Notes: a model not told the origin generated them from the sequence alone. Positions 24,885-34,116 are shown, numbered from the stretch's first letter. The stretch: 64,000 bases of DNA from Prolixibacteraceae bacterium (GCA_019459525.1 JAIBEY010000033.1:1-64000), one strand, 5' to 3'. Numbers and translations are program-made.

Positions 24885-26429
24885 ATGAAGAAGTTATCAG
24901 TATTGCTTATTGTTTTGCTTACTGCGTTTTCGGTAAAAGCACAGGTAAATGTGCTCGAAATCGAAGCAACTGGAGGGAAAACTCAAATCAACAAAAATAT
25001 TTATGGCCAGTTTGCAGAGCATCTTGGTCGTTGTATTTACGATGGGATATGGGTAGGAAAAGATTCGCCAATACCCAATGTAAATGGATACCGGAAGGAT
25101 TTACTAGAAGCCCTTCAGGCTCTGAAAGTGCCGGTACTTCGTTGGCCGGGTGGCTGTTTTGCCGATACTTACCACTGGCGTAACGGAATTGGAGCCTTAA
25201 ACGAACGGCCAAAAATTAAAAATGTATTCTGGGGCGGAACCGTTGAGGATAACAGTTTCGGCACGCACGAATTTCTGAACCTGTGCGAATTGTTGGGATG
25301 CGATCCGTATATCTCGGCCAATGTTGGTTCGGGTACTGTTGGCGAAATGGTCGATTGGATCGAATACATGACTTCGGACGATGATGTTCCGATGGCCAAC
25401 CTGCGCAAGAAAAATGGGCGGGCAAAACCCTGGGATGTGAAATTTATTGGTATTGGTAACGAAAGTTGGGGTTGTGGTGGTGATATGACTCCTGAGTTTT
25501 ACGCCGATTTGATGAGACAGTATTCAAACTATGCCAAAATGTATGGTGGCGATAAATTTGATCGCATCGGCTGTGGATCAAACGGAAGCGATTTTAACTG
25601 GACCAAAGTGCTGATGGAAAAGGGCAGGAACAATATGGATGGCTTATCACTTCATTACTACACCATTGCCGGCGAAGGCTGGAATAATAAATCGGCAGCT
25701 ACCGGCTTTGGCGAAGATTTATATTTCAGTGGGTTGAAAAAGGCTTTGTTTATGGACGAGCTGGTTACCAAACATTCGAACATCATGGACCAATACGACA
25801 AAGAAAAACGGGTGCCATTGCTGGTTGATGAATGGGGAATCTGGACCGATGTGGAACCCGGAACTATTCCAGGACACCTTTTTCAGCAAAATTCGATGCG
25901 CGACGCGCTGATTGCTTCGAGTACACTGGATATTTTGAATAAACATTGCGAACGGGTAAAAATGGCTAACATTGCTCAGGTTGTCAATGTTTTGCAGGCC
26001 ATGATCCTTACCCAGGGAAACAAAATGGTGCTGACTCCTACTTACCATGTGTTTAAAATGTTCACCGTACATCAGGATGCTACGTTTTTGCCTTCGAACC
26101 TGATTTGCGAAAAATACGAACTAAACAACGATCAGATTCCTGCTATCAGTAGTTCTTCGTCGATTGATAAAAACGGTAAAATCCACGTGACATTGAGCAA
26201 TCTGAACCCCAACAAGGAAATAAAACTGGATGTTAACCTGAAAGGAAAAGGTTTTTCAAAGGTTAGTTCGGCAACTGTATTGACCGCTTCCGCCTTTAAT
26301 TCCTGCAATACATTCGATAAGCCTGAAACCGTTGTTCCAACTTCATTTAAAAACTTTAAAAAAGCTTCGGATACCAAACTGGAGGTAACTATTCCTTCAA
26401 AATCGGTTATCGTGCTCGAACTTGAATAA
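24885..26429 (+). CDS. Alpha-L-arabinofuranosidase, GH51, secreted
   Basis: 514 residues with a signal peptide of about 20 (MKKLSVLLIVLLTAFSVKAQ). The GH51 TIM-barrel is clear: YGQFAEHLGRCIYDGIWVG, LRWPGGCFADTYHW, the acid/base Glu193 in GIGNESWGCGG and the nucleophile Glu316 in LLVDEWGIW. The C-terminal beta domain follows. The enzyme removes arabinofuranosyl side groups from arabinan, pectin or arabinoxylan in the periplasm or outside. It stands alone here, but its activity matches the pectin locus 18 kb downstream and the AraR-like regulator at the right end of the window. Confidence 0.93.
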   Translation: MKKLSVLLIVLLTAFSVKAQVNVLEIEATGGKTQINKNIYGQFAEHLGRCIYDGIWVGKDSPIPNVNGYRKDLLEALQALKVPVLRWPGGCFADTYHWRNGIGALNERPKIKNVFWGGTVEDNSFGTHEFLNLCELLGCDPYISANVGSGTVGEMVDWIEYMTSDDDVPMANLRKKNGRAKPWDVKFIGIGNESWGCGGDMTPEFYADLMRQYSNYAKMYGGDKFDRIGCGSNGSDFNWTKVLMEKGRNNMDGLSLHYYTIAGEGWNNKSAATGFGEDLYFSGLKKALFMDELVTKHSNIMDQYDKEKRVPLLVDEWGIWTDVEPGTIPGHLFQQNSMRDALIASSTLDILNKHCERVKMANIAQVVNVLQAMILTQGNKMVLTPTYHVFKMFTVHQDATFLPSNLICEKYELNNDQIPAISSSSSIDKNGKIHVTLSNLNPNKEIKLDVNLKGKGFSKVSSATVLTASAFNSCNTFDKPETVVPTSFKNFKKASDTKLEVTIPSKSVIVLELE

Positions 26430-26576
26430 CAACAGTTAATTGTATCTCTTTGCATATCAGCCGGATTGAATTGTCAGTCCGGCTATTTTTTTATAGGGAA
26501 CAATACTTGGCCAATTGCAAGGGTTCATTTCGTTAAAACCATTAATTTTGAACCCTTGATTTTTCACATTACGACT

Positions 26577-27671
26577 ATGACTTCGGAAAAAATGATTGTT
26601 GGCTTTTTGGGTGCTGGTGGAATTGCCCACGCTCATGTTTTTGCTTTAAATTCGTTGAAGTTTTTTTATCCTGAAGTTCCTGAAATACAGCTTGAAGCTG
26701 TTTGTTCGGCCCGAAAGGAAAGTAGCGATGCCTTTGCAACGAAGTTTGGGTTTAAAAAGTCGCTTTCAATCGAAGAATTCAGAAATAATCCTGAAATAAA
26801 TACTGTTTGGATATTAGGACCGAATAAAGTTCATTTTGACCACCTGAAACTGGCATTGGAAATGCCTGCCGTCACCCGGATCTACTTGGAAAAACCGGTG
26901 TGTTCCAATCAGGAAGAAGAAAGGCAAATGGCTCAGATGACTGCTTCGTCAGGGAAACAAATTCAGGTCGGATTTCAGTATCTGCAAACCGCATCGGTGC
27001 GGGAGGCTCTGGCTTTCTGGCGCTCCGGGAAGCTGGGAAAACCGATCCATTTTGACTTGAAATATTATCACGGAGATTATTTGCAGCAATCGTACCGCGA
27101 AAAACGGGTAACGCGCTTGACACCGGCTCCCGATGGCGGTGCCATGGCCGATCTGGGATCGCACGGGATTAGTTTATTGATGGCTTTCCTTGGCGAAAAT
27201 CTGCAAATTACAAGTGCGTATCAGGCTGGTCATTTCAGCGATGTTCCTGCCGATTCTGATTTATTTAGTTCCATTTCACTGGTTCATCCCGAAAATATGG
27301 CCGCCGGATCGATGTCGGCAAGCCGGATTAGTTCGGGTACAGGGGATTTGGTTTCGCTTGAAATTTATGCCGAAAAAGGAATGTTACGGTATTCTTCGCA
27401 TTCGGTCGATTATTTCGAATATTTTCTGGAGGAAACCGGCCAGTGGACCAAACAGGTGGTAGGCAGTAACTATTTGCCAATTACCAGTTTCCCGTCGGGG
27501 CACGTTCCGCCGGGTTGGTTGCGTTCAATGATACATGCACATTATTTGTTCCTTGGGGGCGACGACTCAAAAACTTTTGTGCCTGATCTGAAACATGGTT
27601 TGGCTGTTCAGCGGGTGGTCAGGGAAACTGCCGGTTTTTTGAAAACTTACCGGGATTTTAATCATAAATAA
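26577..27671 (+). CDS. Gfo/Idh/MocA family NAD(P)-dependent oxidoreductase
   Basis: 364 residues from the ATG at 26577; a longer frame exists but its extra residues are not family-like. The Rossmann start is IVGFLGAGGIAHAHVFALNS. The nucleotide-sugar/polyol dehydrogenase core has ILGPNKVHFDHLKLALE, then RIYLEKPVCSNQEEE with the catalytic EKP lysine, and GGAMADLGSHGISLL with the conserved histidine. Such enzymes oxidise or reduce sugars or inositols; the substrate cannot be told. It lies between GH51 and MalQ on the same strand, which suggests a sugar substrate. Confidence 0.88.
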   Translation: MTSEKMIVGFLGAGGIAHAHVFALNSLKFFYPEVPEIQLEAVCSARKESSDAFATKFGFKKSLSIEEFRNNPEINTVWILGPNKVHFDHLKLALEMPAVTRIYLEKPVCSNQEEERQMAQMTASSGKQIQVGFQYLQTASVREALAFWRSGKLGKPIHFDLKYYHGDYLQQSYREKRVTRLTPAPDGGAMADLGSHGISLLMAFLGENLQITSAYQAGHFSDVPADSDLFSSISLVHPENMAAGSMSASRISSGTGDLVSLEIYAEKGMLRYSSHSVDYFEYFLEETGQWTKQVVGSNYLPITSFPSGHVPPGWLRSMIHAHYLFLGGDDSKTFVPDLKHGLAVQRVVRETAGFLKTYRDFNHK

Positions 27672-27723
27672 ACCACAGATTACACCGATTTTCACAGATT
27701 AAGAATCGATATAAATCTGTGGT
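27672..27723. repeat. Inverted repeat of the CCACAGATT type (intergenic palindrome)
   Basis: ACCACAGATT at 27672-27681 and AATCTGTGGT at 27714-27723 are perfect complements, with CACAGATT repeated inside the loop and TAATCT echoed after it. Short CACAGATT-rich palindromes are scattered in many Bacteroidota genomes. It starts at the stop of the oxidoreductase gene and could act as a terminator or mRNA stabiliser. Confidence 0.6.
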
Positions 27724-27756
27724 AATCTGAGTAATCTACGTTGAAAAAAACTAGAA

Positions 27757-29232
27757 ATGGAAAGAAGTAGCGGCATTTTGTTACACATCAGCTCGCTTCC
27801 GGGCGATGACGGTATAGGCAATTTAGGAAAAAGTGCGTTTCAATTTGTCGATTTCCTGGCTCAGACGAAGCAAAAAATATGGCAGATCTTGCCGCTCGGA
27901 CCCGTTGGATATGGCAACTCGCCTTACCAGTGTTATTCGGCCTTTGCCGGAAACCCGATGTTTATTGATGTACAGCAACTGGTGGCAGATCGGATACTCG
28001 CTAAAAATTTGTTGACAGACCAGCATTTCAAGACTAAAACGGTGGAGTTTGATCGGGTAGGAGAGTGGAAAACAGCGCTGTTGCGGGAAGCTTTCTCTGG
28101 TTTTCAAAAGAATTTCGACCGTTTTAAGGACGAATATCATGTGTTTATGGGCCATAACTCTTGGTGGCTCGATGATTATGCCCTGTTTCGGTCGCTAAAG
28201 ACCAAACATAACGAAACGGTTTGGAATACCTGGGAAAAAGAATTGGTCGTCCGCGACAAGCTAATTCTTCATAACGCCTTTCATGAATTACATGCGGAAA
28301 TTGATTTTCACCGCTTTCTGCAATTTGTATTTTTCAGGCAATGGTTTAAACTGAAAGCTTATGCCAATTCGAAAGGCGTAAGGATAATTGGCGATATTCC
28401 GCTTTATGTGTCGCTCGATAGTGCCGATGTTTGGGCTAATCAGGATATTTTTCTGCTTGACGGCGATTCAAAACCAACACAGGTTGGGGGAGTTCCGCCC
28501 GATTATTTCAGCGAAACAGGTCAGTTGTGGGGTAATCCGGTTTTTGATTGGGAAAGGGTTGCCGAGCGTGATTTTGATTGGTGGCTAGCCCGGCTGCACT
28601 TTAATCTTCGTATGTTCGATCAGGTTCGGGTCGATCATTTCCGCGGTTTGGAGTCTTTTTGGGCAGTACCTGCCGAAGAAGAAACTGCCATAGTCGGGGA
28701 GTGGCTTCCGGCAAAAGGACACCTGTTGTTCAGTAAATTGAAAGAACATCTGGGGAATTTGAATGTAATTGCCGAAGATTTAGGCATTATTACCCCGGAG
28801 GTTGAAAAACTGCGCGATGATTTTGATTTGCCCGGAATGAAAGTGCTTCAGTTTGCGTTTGGATCGGGTGCCGCCAATACGAATTTGCCGCACAATTACA
28901 CATCTAATTTCCTGGTTTATACCGGCACTCATGATAACGATACTTCGTTGGGCTGGTTTAATTCGCTAGACAAAAAGGAACGAAGGTTTTTGCATAAGTA
29001 CATTTCCGGGAAAGGGAAACAGTTTGTGCAGAATTTCATAGAAGAAGCCTGGGCATCAGCCGCCCATACAGCTATAATCCCGATGCAGGATGTTTTGGGG
29101 CTCGACTCCGGCGCCCGGATGAATACTCCGGGAGTTGCCACTGGTAATTGGGATTGGCGGTTTACCTGGGCGCAGATTCGTTCCAATCACAAGGTTTTTC
29201 TGAAACAGATAACTGAGAAGTATAACCGGTAA
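27757..29232 (+). CDS. malQ: 4-alpha-glucanotransferase (GH77)
   Basis: 491 residues, full GH77 length. It starts RSSGILLHISSLPGDDGIGN and has QILPLGPVGYGNSPYQCYSA, the catalytic-centre segments RVDHFRGLESFWAVP (nucleophile Asp), VIAEDLGIITPEV (acid/base Glu) and YTGTHDNDTSLGW (third Asp). The enzyme moves alpha-1,4-glucan segments between maltodextrins and belongs to starch/glycogen metabolism in the cytoplasm. It ends just before the REP palindrome that precedes the RAYT gene. Confidence 0.95.
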   Translation: MERSSGILLHISSLPGDDGIGNLGKSAFQFVDFLAQTKQKIWQILPLGPVGYGNSPYQCYSAFAGNPMFIDVQQLVADRILAKNLLTDQHFKTKTVEFDRVGEWKTALLREAFSGFQKNFDRFKDEYHVFMGHNSWWLDDYALFRSLKTKHNETVWNTWEKELVVRDKLILHNAFHELHAEIDFHRFLQFVFFRQWFKLKAYANSKGVRIIGDIPLYVSLDSADVWANQDIFLLDGDSKPTQVGGVPPDYFSETGQLWGNPVFDWERVAERDFDWWLARLHFNLRMFDQVRVDHFRGLESFWAVPAEEETAIVGEWLPAKGHLLFSKLKEHLGNLNVIAEDLGIITPEVEKLRDDFDLPGMKVLQFAFGSGAANTNLPHNYTSNFLVYTGTHDNDTSLGWFNSLDKKERRFLHKYISGKGKQFVQNFIEEAWASAAHTAIIPMQDVLGLDSGARMNTPGVATGNWDWRFTWAQIRSNHKVFLKQITEKYNR

Positions 29233-29246
29233 TCGAGCTCCAAAGC

Positions 29247-29304
29247 AACAAGGGATTCCATCTCTTTTTGAAAGATGGAATCCCTTGTTTTTAGTGGAAT
29301 CCCT
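29247..29304. repeat. REP palindrome 1, upstream of the RAYT gene
   Basis: AACAAGGGATTCCATCT at 29247-29263 pairs perfectly over 17 bp with AGATGGAATCCCTTGTT at 29273-29289, followed by a third GTGGAATCCCTA half-site at 29293-29304. The core GGGATTCCAT recurs downstream of, and inside, the adjacent RAYT gene. Confidence 0.85.
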
Positions 29305-29324
29305 ATTTTTTGTATATTTAGCAC

Positions 29325-29960
29325 ATGCCCGCCATAAAAGTGATTACCCCAATTTTGGGTGACCGTTATTATCATATTTTCAATCGCGGAAATAATGGTC
29401 AGCATGTTTTCTTTACTGAGGAAAACTATAGGTACTTTTTACGTCTGTTCCATCAGTTTATTTATCCTTATGTCGATCTTTTGGCCTATAGTTTAATGCC
29501 AAATCATTTTCACTTCCTGATCAGAACCAAGGATTCCATTTCTTTTTTGAAAGATCGGATCCCTGGTTTTTCACAAGAGATGGAATCCCAAACCAATGAG
29601 GTTGAAATAGGCAAAATAATCAGCAATCAGTTCCGAAAGTTTTTTATTACCTATTCCATGGCCATCAACCTTCAGCAAAACAGAACAGGGAGCTTGTTCT
29701 CCAAAAACTTTAAGCGACTGGAAATTGAAGATGAAGAATATGTCAGGTACTTAGCTTTTTACATTCACTTCAATCCACAAAAACACGGGATTGCTGACGA
29801 TTTTCGGAAATACAGGTTTAGTTCGTGGGCAGCCTATAATTTGGTAAAATCAACTCATTTAAACCGGCAATTACTCATTGATCTTTTCCGAGGACTTGAT
29901 GAATTCATGAAATATCACCGGTATTTTCATGAAGAAAGAGACTTAAATTTGTTGGAATAG
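29325..29960 (+). CDS. REP-associated tyrosine transposase (RAYT, Y1/IS200-like)
   Basis: 211 residues. It has the HUH motif MPNHFHFLI, the N-terminal YYHIFNRGNNGQHVF of RAYTs, the catalytic tyrosine region FITYSMAIN and the C-terminal YIHFNPQKHG with KYRFSSWAAY. RAYTs are single-copy domesticated transposases linked to REP palindromes. REP copies sit upstream (29247-29304), downstream (29958-29995) and, unusually, inside the gene at 29525-29595, where a REP-like block is translated as KDSISFLKDRIPGFSQEMES. The TAG stop itself is the first part of the downstream REP. The gene is intact, so the REPs here may still be mobile. Confidence 0.88.
   Translation: MPAIKVITPILGDRYYHIFNRGNNGQHVFFTEENYRYFLRLFHQFIYPYVDLLAYSLMPNHFHFLIRTKDSISFLKDRIPGFSQEMESQTNEVEIGKIISNQFRKFFITYSMAINLQQNRTGSLFSKNFKRLEIEDEEYVRYLAFYIHFNPQKHGIADDFRKYRFSSWAAYNLVKSTHLNRQLLIDLFRGLDEFMKYHRYFHEERDLNLLE
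29525..29595 (+). repeat. REP-like sequence embedded in the RAYT reading frame
   Basis: AACCAAGGATTCCAT, then TTCTTTTTTGAAAGAT, GGATCCCTGGTTTTT and GATGGAATCCC match REP palindrome 1 (AACAAGGGATTCCAT, CTCTTTTTGAAAGAT, GGAATCCCTTGTTTTT, GTGGAATCCC) element by element, including loop and third half-site. The copy keeps the reading frame open and encodes a ~24-residue insert between the HUH motif and the catalytic tyrosine. Confidence 0.7.
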
Positions 29961-29995
29961 GGATTCCATCCTTCAAAAAAGGGATGGAATCCCTA
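29958..29995. repeat. REP palindrome 2, downstream of the RAYT gene
   Basis: TAGGGATTCCATCC at 29958-29971 pairs perfectly with GGATGGAATCCCTA at 29982-29995 around a TTCAAAAAAG loop. The TAG begins as the stop codon of the RAYT gene. On the other strand the same sequence supplies the final GIPSLF codons and stop of the hydrolase gene. Confidence 0.85.
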
Positions 29996-30794
29996 TAAAG
30001 CTCCAAACAGCATCCATGAAAAGCTGGGGCTGTTCGGCGTGTAGCCAGTGCCCGGCATCGGAGATTTGTATGATTTCGGCATCCGGATAAATGCGGAGAA
30101 TGGATGCAAAATCTTCAGGAAGAATATAATTGGAGTTGGCTCCTTTTAGGAACAATACCGGGTAATTTTTTATTGGCAGTCGGTCGTCGAACCAATGTGC
30201 ATTTACTCCTTTGATAATTTCGTCCAGGTTGTCGTATAGTACCGGGGCATTCATCCGCCATTCGTATTGGTGGTTTTCCTTGTTCCGGTGTACATTCTTC
30301 AGGAGAAACTGTACAATCTGAGTGCTGTCAATTCTTTCCTTCAAAAAATCTTCGACTTGTTTTCGCGATTCAATTCTGCTGAAATCAATTTCGAGCATCG
30401 CCCGCAGAATGTTGTTGTGCAAGTAATACTGGCTTTCGTCGTTCAGTAGAAAATAGTCTTTTGGGGCGATATCAACCACAATCAGTTTTTCGATCCGTTC
30501 GGGGTAATCGGCTGCAAAACACATGGCCGTTTTCCCTCCCATACTGTGCCCGACAACAATAGCCTTGTCAATTTTTTGCTGGTCAAAGAATTCGGCCAGA
30601 TCGTTCTTCATGGCTTCGTAACTGTGTTCTTCAGAATGTGGCGACCGTCCATGATTTCGCTGATCGATCAGGTAAACATGAAACCTGACAGCAAGTTTTT
30701 TTGCAACGGTTAACCAGTTGTCTGACGATCCGTAAAGTCCATGTACGATTACAATAGGAAATCCTTCGCCCTCTTCTCTGAAAAAAAGTTTCAT
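29973..30794 (-). CDS. Alpha/beta hydrolase (YbfF-like esterase)
   Basis: 273 residues. The fold is clear: FPIVIVHGLYGSSDNW (oxyanion hole), LIDQRNHGRSPHS, the nucleophile elbow VVGHSMGGKTA with Ser84, the acid region near YPVLFLKGANSNY and the catalytic His in ISDAGHWLHAEQP. It has no signal peptide, so it is cytoplasmic. Substrate unknown; small acyl esters are likely for the YbfF group. The last six residues (GIPSLF) are encoded by the REP palindrome, so the natural C-terminus was probably altered by REP insertion. The pdxJ gene starts 8 bases upstream of its start, suggesting one operon. Confidence 0.88.
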   Translation of the reverse strand: MKLFFREEGEGFPIVIVHGLYGSSDNWLTVAKKLAVRFHVYLIDQRNHGRSPHSEEHSYEAMKNDLAEFFDQQKIDKAIVVGHSMGGKTAMCFAADYPERIEKLIVVDIAPKDYFLLNDESQYYLHNNILRAMLEIDFSRIESRKQVEDFLKERIDSTQIVQFLLKNVHRNKENHQYEWRMNAPVLYDNLDEIIKGVNAHWFDDRLPIKNYPVLFLKGANSNYILPEDFASILRIYPDAEIIQISDAGHWLHAEQPQLFMDAVWSFIGIPSLF

Positions 30795-30802
30795 TTTGGT
30801 GC

Positions 30803-31516
30803 TTATTGCAAACAGGAAAGATAATCCTGAATAGTACTCCTCAGCCCCATATAAAGGGCATCGGCGATTAATGCGTGGCCAATAGAAACTTCGTCGAGAA
30901 AAGGCACATGGTCGTGAAAAAAGCGAAGATTTTTCAGGCTTAAATCGTGGCCGGCATTAATTCCTAATCCCAGTTCGTGAGCACGTTTGGCGGCTTCTTT
31001 GAATGGCGCAACTGCGCAAATGGGGTCAACCGGATACATTTTGGCAAACGGTTCGGTATATAATTCAATCCGGTCGGTTCCGGTTTCTTTTGCGCCTTCA
31101 ATCATAGCAAGATCCGGATCTACAAAAATGGAAGTTCGGATGCCTGCCGCTTTAAAACGGGCGATCACTTCTTTCAGAAAATCCATGTGTTTGATCGTGT
31201 CCCAGCCATGATCAGATGTCAATTGGTCGTGCGTATCGGGAACAAGGGTTACCTGATGGGCCTTAACTTCAATGACCATCTGTATAAAATCTTCGCTCGG
31301 ATAGCCTTCAATGTTAAATTCTGTTGTGATATGAGGTTTAATTTCAAATACATCCTGGCGGCGAATGTGTCTTTCGTCGGGCCGTGGATGTACTGTAATT
31401 CCTTGAGCACCAAATTTTTGGCAGTTCATTGCTGCATCCAATACATTCGGTGTATTTCCACCACGCGAATTTCGTAATGTTGCTATTTTGTTTATATTTA
31501 CGCTAAGTCTGGTCAT
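30803..31516 (-). CDS. pdxJ: Pyridoxine 5'-phosphate synthase
   Basis: 237 residues, normal for PdxJ. It starts [20 protein letters not shown], with [20 protein letters not shown] (catalytic His and phosphate-binding residues), [31 protein letters not shown] and [15 protein letters not shown]. The enzyme condenses 3-amino-1-hydroxyacetone 1-phosphate with deoxyxylulose 5-phosphate to form pyridoxine 5'-phosphate. It is divergent from the CBS/NAD-kinase genes and co-directional with the hydrolase. Confidence 0.95.
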   Translation of the reverse strand: MTRLSVNINKIATLRNSRGGNTPNVLDAAMNCQKFGAQGITVHPRPDERHIRRQDVFEIKPHITTEFNIEGYPSEDFIQMVIEVKAHQVTLVPDTHDQLTSDHGWDTIKHMDFLKEVIARFKAAGIRTSIFVDPDLAMIEGAKETGTDRIELYTEPFAKMYPVDPICAVAPFKEAAKRAHELGLGINAGHDLSLKNLRFFHDHVPFLDEVSIGHALIADALYMGLRSTIQDYLSCLQ

Positions 31517-31583
31517 ATTTTGAATTTTACCGGCGCAATTTACGATTTAGATTTGATTCGGGATATACAGAAAACTTAAAAAA

Positions 31584-32249
31584 ATGATAGCTCAAAATCT
31601 TCTTTCTGAAGTTGTTCCTTCATTGCGTCTGACCGATTCGGGTCAGAAAGCGTTAAACTGGATGGAAATTTTCAGAATTTCGCATCTTCCGGTGGTTGAT
31701 GGGAAACGATTGGTTGGATTGATTTCGGACAAGATTATATATGACCTGAATATCATTGACCAGCCGGTTGGTAATTATACCGATCATTTACTCTCACCAC
31801 ATATTCATATCAATCAGCATATTTATGAAGTTTTTTCGGCTATTTCGGTTCTTAAATTAAGTGCTGTTCCGGTACTCGATCTTCATCATGAATACTGTGG
31901 GGTTATTACTGTTTTTGATTTGGCGCAGAAATTTGCCGATTTGGTTGCTGTTCAGGAGCCTGGGGGAGTTATTGTTCTGGAATTGAACGCGATTGATTAT
32001 TCACTTTCGCAGATTGCACAGATTGTGGAAGGCAATGATGCCAAGATTCTTAGTTTTTATATTACTCGCGAACCGGAATCCAATCAGATGTCGGTAACAT
32101 TGAAAATAAATGTGATTGATTTGTCTGCAATAATTCAGACTTTTGTACGGTATGATTACAACATCAAGGCGGTGTACATGGAAGACTCAATGATTCAGAA
32201 CTTGTATGACGACCGGTACCACCAACTGATGAAATATTTGAATATGTAA
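31584..32249 (+). CDS. CBS-domain protein
   Basis: 221 residues. Two CBS domains fill about residues 1-125 (WMEIFRISHLPVVDGKRLVG and VLKLSAVPVLDLHHEYCGVI). The last 85 residues (GVIVLELNAIDYSLSQIAQI and AVYMEDSMIQNLY) look like an ACT-type regulatory domain. CBS pairs bind adenosine nucleotides and sense energy state. NAD kinase starts 23 bases downstream, and the pairing is common in Bacteroidota; a regulatory link to NAD kinase is inference. Confidence 0.88.
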   Translation: MIAQNLLSEVVPSLRLTDSGQKALNWMEIFRISHLPVVDGKRLVGLISDKIIYDLNIIDQPVGNYTDHLLSPHIHINQHIYEVFSAISVLKLSAVPVLDLHHEYCGVITVFDLAQKFADLVAVQEPGGVIVLELNAIDYSLSQIAQIVEGNDAKILSFYITREPESNQMSVTLKINVIDLSAIIQTFVRYDYNIKAVYMEDSMIQNLYDDRYHQLMKYLNM

Positions 32250-32272
32250 TTTTTGGTTTCAACTTTTTATTC

Positions 32273-33154
32273 ATGAAGATAGCACTCTACGGACTCTCTG
32301 TTAATCCCGATTTTATTGATGAATTATTGAGGTTGTTTGATCTTTTTAATGAGAAATCGGTTGAATGTTTGGTTTATCGTCCATTTCTCGAATACCTTCA
32401 ACACGATTGCGGAATGCATCCAACCGTTGCCGGGCAATTCGAAACGGGCAATGATTTACCCGATGACGTATCGTTTTTACTCAGCCTCGGTGGCGATGGA
32501 ACGCTGCTCAAATCATTCATGGCCGCCAAAAACGGTTCTATTCCGTTGGTTGGTATTAATTCAGGAAGACTTGGTTTTTTGTCGGATATTTCGCGCGACG
32601 AAATTGAAAAAGCTTTGGATAATATCCTGGAAGGGAATATTATTATTGACGAGCGCACAGTATTGGAGCTCGAAATTGTAAATAATAACGAATCTCAGTT
32701 CTTGTACGGTTTGAATGAAATTACTGTAACCAAACTCGATTCGTCGGCGATGATTAACATCCATACCTATGTGAATGGCGAATTCCTGAACACCTATTGG
32801 GCCGACGGGTTGATTATTGCAACACCTACCGGCTCAACAGCTTATTCTTTAAGTGTTGGTGGCCCTATTCTTACTCCCGATTCCGAAAATTTTGTAATAA
32901 GTCCTATAGCTCCGCATAACCTTACTGTCAGGCCAATCGTCGTTCCCGACCATCATTCCATTACCTTGCAGGTTGAGGGGCGTGGACTACAGTTTCTTAC
33001 CTCGGTAGATTCCAAATCAGAAGCCATATACTTTTCCGTACTTTTAAAAATCAAGAAGGCTCCTTTTAAAGTCAAGACTATCAGGCTAAAAGATCACAGC
33101 TTTTTTTCAACCCTCCGAAATAAACTCATGTGGGGTGTCGATAAACGGAATTGA
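32273..33154 (+). CDS. nadK: NAD kinase
   Basis: 293 residues. Motifs are intact: LLSLGGDGTLLKSF (GGDG), LVGINSGRLGFLSD (N-G-RLGFL) and GLIIATPTGSTAYSLSVGGP (catalytic/ATP loop). The C-terminal beta domain follows (VVPDHHSITLQVEGRGL). It phosphorylates NAD to NADP in the cytoplasm. It follows the CBS-domain gene by 23 bases. Confidence 0.95.
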   Translation: MKIALYGLSVNPDFIDELLRLFDLFNEKSVECLVYRPFLEYLQHDCGMHPTVAGQFETGNDLPDDVSFLLSLGGDGTLLKSFMAAKNGSIPLVGINSGRLGFLSDISRDEIEKALDNILEGNIIIDERTVLELEIVNNNESQFLYGLNEITVTKLDSSAMINIHTYVNGEFLNTYWADGLIIATPTGSTAYSLSVGGPILTPDSENFVISPIAPHNLTVRPIVVPDHHSITLQVEGRGLQFLTSVDSKSEAIYFSVLLKIKKAPFKVKTIRLKDHSFFSTLRNKLMWGVDKRN

Positions 33155-33234
33155 TTTCTTCATCAGCTTAACAATTTTTAACCTCTATTTGGGTTTTATA
33201 ATATGCATCAGGCATGGATATATAAGAATTGTAT

Positions 33235-33242
33235 TACTTTTG
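33235..33242 (+). promoter_or_regulatory. -7 element (TACTTTTG) before the DUF6089 gene
   Basis: TACTTTTG matches TAnnTTTG exactly and lies 88 bases before the ATG of the DUF6089 gene. No clear -33 box. Confidence 0.35.
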
Positions 33243-33330
33243 TAACCCTTGAAAGGTGTTATGTTCAGAGTGTAAATGTTAGTGCCTGAATGTTTTATAG
33301 AGTTAAATACCCTTTCAAAAATGCATTTCA

Positions 33331-34056
33331 ATGAAGCGATTATTAGTTATTTTTCTGTTCGGATTTTTATCGGTTGTCGCGCTTGGTCAGGAAAGCGTTG
33401 ATGTAGGTATTTTTGGAGGTGGAGGTACTTACTTTGGCGATATGGCAAATGTTGATTTTCAGAAATCGGTAAATCCAGCTTATGGTGGCTTTCTCAGGTA
33501 TAATTTTAACCCCAGGTATGGCATACGCTTTGGTATCTTAAATGGAACTATTGGAGCTGAAGGCGAGTTTGATTCAGATCCGTGGTCATTTAATAAAGAT
33601 GTGATGGATATTTCTCTCCTGTTCGAATTCAATTACCTGAAATATATTGTTGGTGATAAGGAAACTCCCTGGTCAACCTTTATTTACGGGGGGATTGGTA
33701 TGCAAACCTATAAATACAATATTAAAACGGTTGAAGGTTCGGTGATTACACCAACACTACCTTTTGGATTAGGTTTTAAATACAATTTAAGTAAACGTTG
33801 GGGTATAGGTTTGGAGGGTGGCCTTCGCAAGTCGCTTTCCGATAAATTAGACGATTTGGATGACCCGCTTAGCTATACCAATGCAGACAACATAAAGATA
33901 GAATATACAGATGAATGGCACAATAACGATTGGACAGCTTATGCCGGAGTACATCTGGTTTATAAACTGATATACGGAAATCGTGAGTGGACTTTGAGGA
34001 CTCCCAGAAAGAAAATAATCGATTGGGGAATCTGGAATAAAAACAGAAAAGAATAA
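33331..34056 (+). CDS. DUF6089 family outer-membrane beta-barrel protein
   Basis: 241 residues with a signal peptide (MKRLLVIFLFGFLSVVALGQ). The body has repeated barrel strands (VDVGIFGGGGTYFGDMANVD, YGGFLRYNFNPRYGIRFG and TFIYGGIGMQTYKYNI) typical of the Bacteroidota DUF6089 family. Proteins of this family lie beside uppS and bamA in many Bacteroidota, as here. It is probably an outer-membrane protein linked to envelope assembly; its exact role is not known. Confidence 0.8.
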   Translation: MKRLLVIFLFGFLSVVALGQESVDVGIFGGGGTYFGDMANVDFQKSVNPAYGGFLRYNFNPRYGIRFGILNGTIGAEGEFDSDPWSFNKDVMDISLLFEFNYLKYIVGDKETPWSTFIYGGIGMQTYKYNIKTVEGSVITPTLPFGLGFKYNLSKRWGIGLEGGLRKSLSDKLDDLDDPLSYTNADNIKIEYTDEWHNNDWTAYAGVHLVYKLIYGNREWTLRTPRKKIIDWGIWNKNRKE

Positions 34057-34116
34057 ACCGGGGTTTTGATCTTTACAGAATGAAAAAATCGGTTAGCTAG
34101 ATAAAACGAGGTAGCA

